Below are positions 57,079 to 64,000 of a DNA stretch of 64,000 nucleotides, one piece after another. The position numbers were made by a program, and so were the translations under genes. Position 1 is the first letter of the stretch. Each line of letters begins with the position of its first letter. Source of the DNA: Turbatrix aceti (Eukaryota > Nematoda > Chromadorea > Rhabditida > Panagrolaimidae); NCBI GenBank assembly GCA_963969345.1, contig OZ017769.1, forward strand, positions 9,241,725-9,305,724, read 5' to 3'. The notes beneath the pieces were generated by a model, which saw only the letters and a program-made list of their open reading frames with translations, had not been told where the DNA came from and did not search any database.

Positions 57079-57887
57079 CTAGCGTCCAACTGTTTCTTTA
57101 ACGACGTCTCCAGCTGAACTCAAGGCGTCGCCAACACCTTCCACAACTGTAGCAGTGGCAAGGCCAACTGCAACTGCAGCGGTTTCTATAGCATCTCCGA
57201 CAGCGTCTATAACATTACGTTTTGCCGAGCTAGTGTCGCGTCACGCGAAGTATTCGAACTTCCCGCGTTCTGGTCTCGAGGCGAAATGGAGGAGCGCGTG
57301 CGCATCGAGCTCAACCTCGGCCCGATACTCTGGAAACTTCGCGACTAATCAACGAAGGCGAACGTTCCCACAGATCTCCTCTTGTATCTTCGAGAATATT
57401 CTGCCCCGACTCGTATATAAGGCTCTCTTTCTGCCCCTGATTGTCTTTGGTTATTGTATTGTGGATATTGTTGTTGTTGGTTATTGTCTGTGTTATTCTG
57501 TGTTGGGTGTTCCAATAAACCTCTGTGCTTTACTCCTGTGTGCCCCACGTAGAGCGACACTAGCGACCAGCTAACCTCATCGCCTGGTCCTAACGCTCGC
57601 TCTACCCTTCCCGGACCAGCTAACCTTATCGCCTGGTCCCACTCGTTTCCTCCGACCGGCAACTCGGTGCCCGGTCATCTCACTCATCACCTACACCCAC
57701 GGGCGCGTGTAGGAACCTCCTGGGTGAGTTCCTCTTTCTCTTTGGTTCTCGGTCGCTTGCCGCCTCGTTACAGGCAACGCGACACCCGCGCCACAACCGA
57801 AATCCAGCCGGGAGCCTGGTGTGCTCCCACACTAGCTTCAGTCGCGGTGATGGCGAGGAGAAGGAAGAGGGCGAGAAGGAACTTCAT
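57079..57887 (-). pseudogene. Small secreted peptide gene split by a solo LTR
   Basis: The signal-peptide part begins at the ATG 57887 (minus) and stops at a CTAG at 57832. The rest resumes at 57233 with SAKRNVIDAVGDAIE and ends in a Gly-Arg before TAG at 57079. Both pieces are nearly identical to the intact gene at 58586-58810. The 598-bp insert is flanked by CTAG on both sides, so the insertion is precise. The gene is interrupted and presumably dead unless transcripts splice the insert out. Confidence 0.85.
57234..57831 (+). mobile_element. Solo LTR with CTAG target duplication
   Basis: Begins TGTCGCGTCACGCG, ends GTGCTCCCACA, 598 bp, directly flanked by CTAG. Promoter-like GTATATAAGG at 57412 and AATAAA at 57513 define a plus orientation. 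No internal sequence or second LTR is found, so it is the product of LTR-LTR recombination. The terminal 4-bp duplication fits Gypsy-type integrases. Confidence 0.85.
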
Positions 57888-57894
57888 TGTAGAC

Positions 57895-58585
57895 AAAGTG
57901 AATCCAATGAAATTGTTAACGCAAAGCTTGTATTTATATCCAAAAATTTCTGCAGAAATCTTTTTCCAGGTTGATGATTGATTTTTTAAAACACTTTTTG
58001 CAGATTTTTAAAAGGAATTGGAGTGCTTTGATGGGAAAAATTGCGTTGATGAACGTGATATTTTCAGAATTCCTAGATTGCACCATGGGAATCAGTAACG
58101 TTGCTAAAAAATGTTTTTTAAATGCATGTCTATCACTTTTTTTGCAAATATTATAATAAACGATTATGTAAAAGAATTAGTTGCATCAAAGGGTTGCCAA
58201 GAAACAATTCACAAAGTAAAGTCAAAATGGGATCATCGAGTATCGAATTTTCAGATTCCGGATTCTGGGCTAAAAACAGATTTTTGGTGTCATACAAAAG
58301 GCAACTTTTTTGCCAAAAAAATTTTATCCTCATATTTTTTCAAAAATGCATTTAAAAAACATTTTTCAGCAACGTTACTGATTCCCATGGTGCAATCTCA
58401 GAATTCTGAAAAAATCACATTCATCAACGCAATTTTTCCCATCAAAGCACTCCAATTCCTTTTAAAAATCTGCAAAAAGTGTTTTAAAAAATCAATCATC
58501 AACCTGGAAAAAAATTTCTGCAAAAATTTTTGGATATAAATACAAGCTTTGCGTTAACAATTTCATTGGATTCACTTGTTCTACA
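57895..58585. promoter_or_regulatory. Palindromic promoter region of two peptide genes
   Basis: Left arm (57895-58120) and right arm (58345-58585) are inverted copies, each carrying a TATA box (57930-57938 minus; 58535-58543 plus) and the family upstream block (GGTGCAATCT, CACATTCATCAACGCAATTT, CACTCCAATTCC). The loop of about 220 bp is unique. Confidence 0.65.
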
Positions 58586-58810
58586 ATGAAGTTCCTTCTC
58601 GCCCTCTTCCTTCTCCTCGCCATCACCGCGACTGAAGCTAGATCGGCAAAACGTAATGTTATAGACGCTGTCGGAGATGCTATAGAAACCGCTGCAGTTG
58701 CAGTTGGCCTTGCCACTGCTACAGTTGTGGAAGGTGTCGGCGACGCCTTGAGTTCAGCTGGAGACGTCGTTAAAGAAACAGTTGACTTTACATTCCCCAA
58801 TGGACGCTAG
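58586..58810 (+). CDS. Small secreted peptide precursor, family member 3
   Basis: Intronless, 74 residues: the family signal peptide, a 5-residue spacer ending KR (RSAKR), then an acidic Ala/Val-rich stretch (NVIDAVGDAIETAAVAVG, then ALSSAGDVVKETVD) and FPNGR at the end. KR and terminal GR fit processing and amidation, by motif only. The 3' flank contains AATAAA. It is the intact partner of the inverted, LTR-split copy at 57079-57887. Function unknown. Confidence 0.75.
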   Translation: MKFLLALFLLLAITATEARSAKRNVIDAVGDAIETAAVAVGLATATVVEGVGDALSSAGDVVKETVDFTFPNGR

Positions 58811-58924
58811 AATTCTGTTTTTTTGATTGATTTGAGTGATGAAAATAAATGAAATACATTCACAAATGTTGTACAAGAGGATCGAAATTTCGGAATCAAA
58901 AAATGAATCGGGGCAAATCTAGCA

Positions 58925-59024
58925 GAACACGCTCTCGCCATTCTTCTGGCCAAGTGTAGCCAAAGCGACGCAGACTTTACGAAAGTCACTCCATTTGTTA
59001 CTGTCGTGAGAAAGTAGCGAGAGC
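58925..59024 (+). pseudogene. DUF1647-like 3' fragment (copy 4)
   Basis: Plus-strand LAILLAKCSQSDADFTKVTP and a stop match the end of copy 3 (60780-60884) nearly base for base. Nothing upstream matches, so it is a detached 3' end. Confidence 0.7.
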
Positions 59025-59848
59025 TCTCGCGAGAGCAGACCTACGTTTTTCTGTATCTCACTCAGCAGCTGAAAAATCCGAATTTGTAAAAAACAAAGGG
59101 TTGTCTTTTCCTTAGATTTCCTAAGCAATACGGATTGCATAACTTTTAGGTTAAACACCAGAAATGTTCGAAAATTGTTTATCAAATAAGCAGCCGTTTT
59201 GAGACATGGTTTTATAAATTTCTAAACAATTGATTTTCCTAATGTGCAGCACTTTCTGTTAAATTAAGTTCAGCTTCTGATTAGGTAACGAAACCGAATC
59301 ACTTTTATTATAATTTGTGTAGGGTTACCCAAAAGTTTTAGGATTTGGTTCGGGATCGGGTTCAGTCATGCTGTGACCGAAAATTTTACCCAGCCCTGGG
59401 AAAGCCAACATGTCTGGCACAAAATCTTTGAATTCGTAAAAAACCATTGTCGGACGTATAATAAATCGACTCGCAAACTGTCTCTAACATAAGTAAATAT
59501 TGATTGATTAATTTTAACTCCGAATTTATCCTAGTACAATTTTTTCTCCGATGTGTGCTATGATAGAAAATAAAGCACACTGGCTTAGAAAACATACGCG
59601 ACTTTCAACTGATAAGTAGCGTAATGCAAAGCAACTGATAACTTTTATTTTGACAATAAAGGTGTCGTGTCCTTGGCTTGTATGTATTGTCGCAAACTCT
59701 TGACAAAAGTTTATTAAAAATTGACCGTTGTCACAGAGGTTGTGAAACTGTTCCACATGTAAGTTCCTCAACCGCTGCTCCGCCTGCATCACTAGGCAAC
59801 GTTCACGGTATTCAGAGTATTGATTGGGAATAATTTATTCCAGGCAAC
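59025..59848. other. Intergenic upstream of DUF1647-like copy 3
   Basis: AT-rich; no gene. TTTATTCCAG ends at 59843, 5 nt before the ATG, and may be a spliced-leader acceptor. Confidence 0.4.
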
Positions 59849-60884
59849 ATGACAGAAACCCCTAAGGTCCAGCCACCGCGTTCTTTGTTCCAGCAGATGG
59901 GAATCAAGAATATCGCGTGGATCGTTCTCTGTGCCTTCACCATCGTCTACGGGTTCCTGTTCATCTTCGATACTTCTCTCGTCATCGTCGGACGGCAGAA
60001 GAGCTTGACGGAAGAATTTCTGGATTCAAAGCTCGGCTTCAGACTCGTCACTGCATTTTCCCTTAGTCACTTCGGGGAAGCCGTGTATGTCCACCCCGGT
60101 TCAAAATAACATAACGAATCAAATTTTTAGAAAAAGTTGCAGATCCGTGCAGAAGCTGCCCGAATTTTCCAGATTCGGTGAAAACGTCATGGTTGCCTAC
60201 TTGCTGGGTGACGTGCGGCCTCGGGTCGTATCCAAGTACAAAGAATTATGTCCCTTCGTCGATGTACGAAACTTCAACTTCAGTGCGTACCCGGTTTTTG
60301 TCAAAAACCTGCAAACATACCGGTGGAAACCGCTCATTGTTGACGAAATGTTCCGAGAAGCAAGCACTGTTTTCTGGCTCGACAGCTCTGTCGTTTTCAA
60401 ACCGAAAAAACTACCCAACGCATCCATTCACGTACCGTAATCCCCATTTGGCAGACATAACCCAATGTTTCAGGAACTGATATCCGAAATGCCGGTCAAG
60501 TACTCCAGGTGTGGTATCCGCACTTTTGATGCCACGGGGCACAGCATCTACTCGGCAACGCACCCCAGCATGCTGGCTTACTTCAACTACTCCAAGGACG
60601 AGGCACGCAACAGAAGCATGTATGGCGCCAGTAACTTCATTGCCACCGACACGCCGGTATTCTCAAAAATTCTCAAAAACTGGGTTAGGTGTGCTCTCGA
60701 TGAGAAATGCATGGCGCCAAAGGGAGCCAGGCTGTTGTGCAAGTCTGAAAACTTTAAACCCAATCTCTACGCCAGCTGTCATCGCTACGATCAGTCGGCT
60801 CTCGCCATTCTTCTGGCCAAGTGTAGCCAAAGCGACGCAGACTTTACGAAAGGCACGCCATTTGTTGCTATCGAGAGAAAGTAG
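59849..60884 (+). CDS. DUF1647-like type II membrane protein, copy 3
   Basis: Exons 59849-60084, 60131-60431 and 60474-60884 encode 315 residues; intron 2 is 42 nt. Signal anchor about residues 22-42 (IAWIVLCAFTIVYGFLFIF). Conserved segments: [87 protein letters not shown] and LDSS are shared with DUF1647-type and related sugar-transferase-like proteins, placing it in the Golgi by inference. The usual TSDxHY segment of copy 1 is missing or very divergent, so activity is uncertain. Confidence 0.75.
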
Positions 60885-61168
60885 CCAGAGAGACCTACGA
60901 TTTTCCATATCACGGCTGAAAATTCATTTACCTTTAGATCACACTCCAGAAATGTTCAAAAATTGGGTATCAACTATAAAATGCGCACGTGTTATGAGAC
61001 ATTTGTTCAATAAATTTCTAAATATTATAAAATTCCTTGTGTGAATTTTCCGACTAATTTACATGCCATCACCGAATTTGGCATAAATACCCGTTCTTCG
61101 TGCCTCCGGCGTTCTTTCTTGGCATCGACGTTTTGTTGATTGCCACGTGTCGCGCGCCGTTTCCGAGG

Positions 61169-61658
61169 ATGTCCGTCAAGCGTATCATCGCGGTCGTCAC
61201 GCTGTCTATCCTCACCCTCGTCGTCGTAGGTGAAGAGATTCAAAAAGGTATGCGTTTTCTTGTTTTTCATCCAATTTGTGATCATTGTTTTTTTAGTTGG
61301 TTGTGCTGATAAAAAGGATTCCGATTGTTATGTCGAAAGTGATTCTAACCATAAAGACGATTTCGTGGATCTCAATTTCGAATGCGCCTGCAGCTTTATT
61401 CGAGATAAGGCCAAGGTCGATACAGTTAATCTCGAAGATGATTCCGAAGTTTATGGAAGTCACCTCCTTCAGCGAACGGGTTTTTCTAGAGGAAAGGTAC
61501 ATCAAACGTATCGGGTACCTTCTGGCATTCTTGGTATTTATAATCTCGAAAAAACCAAAGTAATTATCCGATCCCCGTGCGAACATTCCAATATGAGTTA
61601 CTGGGGGAGTGGACGGAATACATATTTGATTTTTGATGGTGATTGTCCTGTCTATTGA
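61169..61658 (+). CDS. Small secreted protein of unknown family
   Basis: Exons 61169-61247 and 61297-61658 give 146 residues. Signal peptide MSVKRIIAVVTLSILTLVVVG; then a Cys-bearing polar domain (VGCADKKDSDCYVESD, FECACSFI, SPCEHSNMSYWGSGRN, DGDCPVY) with six Cys and no transmembrane helix. Start is the first ATG of the signal peptide. Not recognised; disulphide-stabilised and extracellular by inference. Confidence 0.65.
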
Positions 61659-62471
61659 TAATGATTGTATGCAGAATAAATGTTTGAAAAAGCACCATTG
61701 TTTGGATTTGGAGAACGTAAACAAGTGACCAATTTTAGCTGTTTTTGAAGACCAAATAAAGACAGTCGATCGTAATTCCGCCTGTAGATGCCTCAGGCAG
61801 GTGAATTTTACGGTACAAACTTTTCATAGTAAAAACAACTTTTTGACAAAATTTCGTGAAGAATTTCCAAAACGCTGCCTAATATTTTCCTTGTTAGTGA
61901 CAAACTCCTTTTTACTGCAGCAGCGACTGACATTGGAGAGCCAAACCTTCTCCTTACTTTTCGCTGCCAAAAAGCCGATTTAGTCCGCGTGGCAGTAAAC
62001 TTTTCTTTTCGTAAAAAAAACAACTGAGAAAATCACTTTGGCTTTGGTCCGGGTGGTGGTTTAAAATATTTTTACCAGTATTTATTTTTTATGCCCATTT
62101 TTAGCGCAGTGCGGAATAATTTTTGATCAGTCACGGTCAAAAAAACAAAACGTTTATTATCAAAAAAAAACGAGACAAAAACAATACCAGGATGAGAGTA
62201 CGCAAAGCAGCTCGACTGCCGTTACCGAAGCAACAGAAAAGCCGATGCTGAACCTGTGCATACCTTACTTTTCCTTGAGTAGACAGACAGGAGCTAGACA
62301 AGACAGAAGCAACAATCAGAAGGAGGGGAGAGGGGCACTACCACATTGACGACGACAAGGCGCTTTGAAAACTGACTTCCAAAACATTTCGTGACCTGAT
62401 TTGAACTTATTATTAATTATAATTCGTTTCTGATGAATTCTCTGCTTTTGAGACAAAAAATATGGCGGGCG
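61659..62471. other. Convergent intergenic region
   Basis: 3' flanks of the secreted-protein gene (AATAAA at 61675) and of PP5 (minus). No further gene or repeat recognised. Confidence 0.4.
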
Positions 62472-64000
62472 CTAGAGGAAGTTGAACAGGCTGCTGCCAT
62501 ACATCATGGGTCGGACGTTGGGGTGCTCGACGGCCTCAAACGTCGTCACGGTGGGCGGGAAGAGGTTGTCGCCAGTGAGCGTGATGTAGGCGCCGAGGTT
62601 GCCAATTTGGTCGCAGTAGTTGGGCGCGCTGAAGATCGTCCACACCTTGCCGCCGTGGTGTTCTTCGTAGCCGCTCGGCTTGACTTCGTGGGATCTGAAA
62701 AACATAAAACGTAAAGTTTTACATTAAAAAGAAAAAAATGAATAAAGATTTTTATCATTGATATTTTTTTGTAAAAAAAATTTTCCCAAAAAAATTTTTT
62801 CCTCATTTTTTTCTATCCGAATTTTTTTTCACGCTTGGTAACAGTTTTTTTATTTTTTTCAAACACTTTGTCCAAAATTTTGCCAATTCTGTACTTTTTT
62901 TCTTTTCGCGAACTAACAAATTTTAAAAAATCTGATTTCAAATAATGAAAAAAAAATTGACCGTCTGTAAACTTTTCCGTGGAAAGAGTCAACCAAACAA
63001 AAGTTTGTTGTGCTTATATGTAAACGACCTATACATTGACTGTTCTACGTCGCGTCTAGAAGCACAATACCTTACTTTACCTGTCGTTTGCACGGTTATC
63101 ATGTACAGATCACGATAACTCGGCTTATTGACAGGGGGCTTTGAACCCCGATCCCTCGCACCATCGACCTTGCCCCAAGGCTTCAGCTGCGCGCACCCAC
63201 GTACGCCACAAACGCATAGGATAAAGACTCACCGAATAACGTAAAGAAGATCGTTCTTCGCGAGGAATCTCTGCGTGACATCCGGTCCAAATTGAATTCC
63301 AGCACCCCTCTTCGACGGACTGATGCCCGGCGCGTCCTGTGGATCAGACCAGAGGAGGCCGCACATGATGCCATCATCCGGAGGCTGGCGAAACCGGTCA
63401 ATCTTCGCGATTTGATCCAGCGTGGCATCCGTATCCGCGAAAAGACCTCCGTGGGCGCAGAAAATTTTCCGGTTAATGACATGGGCCAGAGGGAGGCGAT
63501 TGAACAGCTCAGTGAAGAATTCAGCCATCTTCGGGTTGTACTTGGTCTTGACCTCGCCCTCAAAGCCGTACATCTTGTTCATCGTGTCCGACTCGTGATT
63601 GCCTCGGGCCATGTAAAAGTGGTTGGGGTAGAGAATCTTGTATCCCAGAAGCGTGAAAATAACCTCCACAGAAAACGAGCCACGATCCACGAAATCACCG
63701 TTGAAAAGCTAAAAAAACCAAAAAATCGGGTCAAGACCAAAGATAATTTTTAAAATAAAAACCCACATAAGGATTGGCTTCACTCGGGTACCCGTTGAGT
63801 TCAAAGATATTGCATAGATCGTAGAACTGGCCATGAACGTCGCCGCAAATCGTAAACTTTTGCTTGTCGGCAATTGTGATGTGTACAAGGGATGGATACG
63901 ACGAAAAAAGCTTGTACGCGGCAAACAAAATTTTATACGCGTATTTGATGTGAAGACTTTTCTGCGATCTGAATCGCTTGATAAGATCCTGCAGAAATTC
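62472..64000 (-). CDS. pph-5: Serine/threonine protein phosphatase 5, 3' part
   Basis: Three exons on the minus strand: 63767 to beyond 64000 (partial), 63233-63708 and 62472-62694. PPP-family motifs in order: [70 protein letters not shown]. The PP5-specific TPR-linker words [12 protein letters not shown] precede and [17 protein letters not shown] closes the protein. Metal-binding Asp, His and Asn are present, so the enzyme should dephosphorylate Ser/Thr residues; the N-terminal TPRs that bind Hsp90 lie off the window. The 538-nt intron 62695-63232 is the largest here. Confidence 0.95.

Noticed and set aside
63110..63190. tRNA-like TTCAAAG hairpin in the PP5 intron (minus strand)
   Set aside because: Only a T-arm-like stem is present; no acceptor stem, anticodon arm or A box fits.

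Overview
This window looks like nuclear DNA of a free-living, rhabditid-type nematode; I cannot name the species. Introns are often short (40-60 nt) with GT...TTTTCAG ends, and intergenic DNA is AT-rich. Several families are nematode-specific or nematode-expanded: an Srt-type chemoreceptor, EstA/lips-type lipases, DUF1647-like proteins, Ly6-like (ET-module) surface proteins and CTLD proteins. No rRNA, convincing tRNA, CRISPR array or bacterial-style operon is visible. All gene models are my own splice reconstructions, with phase checked across each junction.

Layout. 0-4.1 kb: a small secreted-peptide gene and two tandem coiled-coil/Cys-rich paralogues. 4.4-8.8 kb: a stomatin and a tandem pair of unknown genes, one frameshifted. 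9-15.4 kb: three paralogous secreted lipases on the minus strand, with a multi-CTLD gene between the first and second. 17-21.6 kb: a 949-residue secreted GH31 alpha-glucosidase converging on an Srt receptor. 21.6-25.4 kb: gene-poor DNA with a THAP fragment and two CGGGT-rich satellite elements. 25.7-39.2 kb: the conserved block, with Tim13, Ly6-like exons interrupted by an LTR element, D-amino-acid/D-aspartate oxidase, RBM8A/Y14, and a FAM69/DIPK1-like gene with a 3.5-kb first intron. 40-61 kb: accessory DNA with two inverted CTLD-GPCR fusion genes, four DUF1647 copies, five small-peptide loci, two LTR elements, a solo LTR, MITEs and RTE-type LINE debris. 62.5-64 kb: the 3' part of protein phosphatase 5, running off the window.

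How it fits together. Conserved housekeeping genes (Tim13, RBM8A, DAO, FAM69, PP5) act in mitochondrial import, exon-junction mRNA metabolism, D-amino-acid catabolism, ER/Golgi modification and signalling. The accessory regions hold lineage-expanded secreted and surface proteins (lipases, CTLDs, GPCRs, Ly6 proteins, small peptides), as expected for digestion, defence and environmental sensing. Their duplication is mostly inverted and closely tied to mobile elements.

Most unusual contents: (1) two paralogous receptors with a signal peptide, a C-type-lectin-like ectodomain and a chemoreceptor-like multi-pass domain in one protein; (2) intronless prepropeptides with a near-invariant signal peptide, hypervariable mature region, shared promoter block and constant C-terminal Gly-Arg; (3) a non-autonomous LTR retrotransposon whose one ORF joins Gag to an integrase tail.
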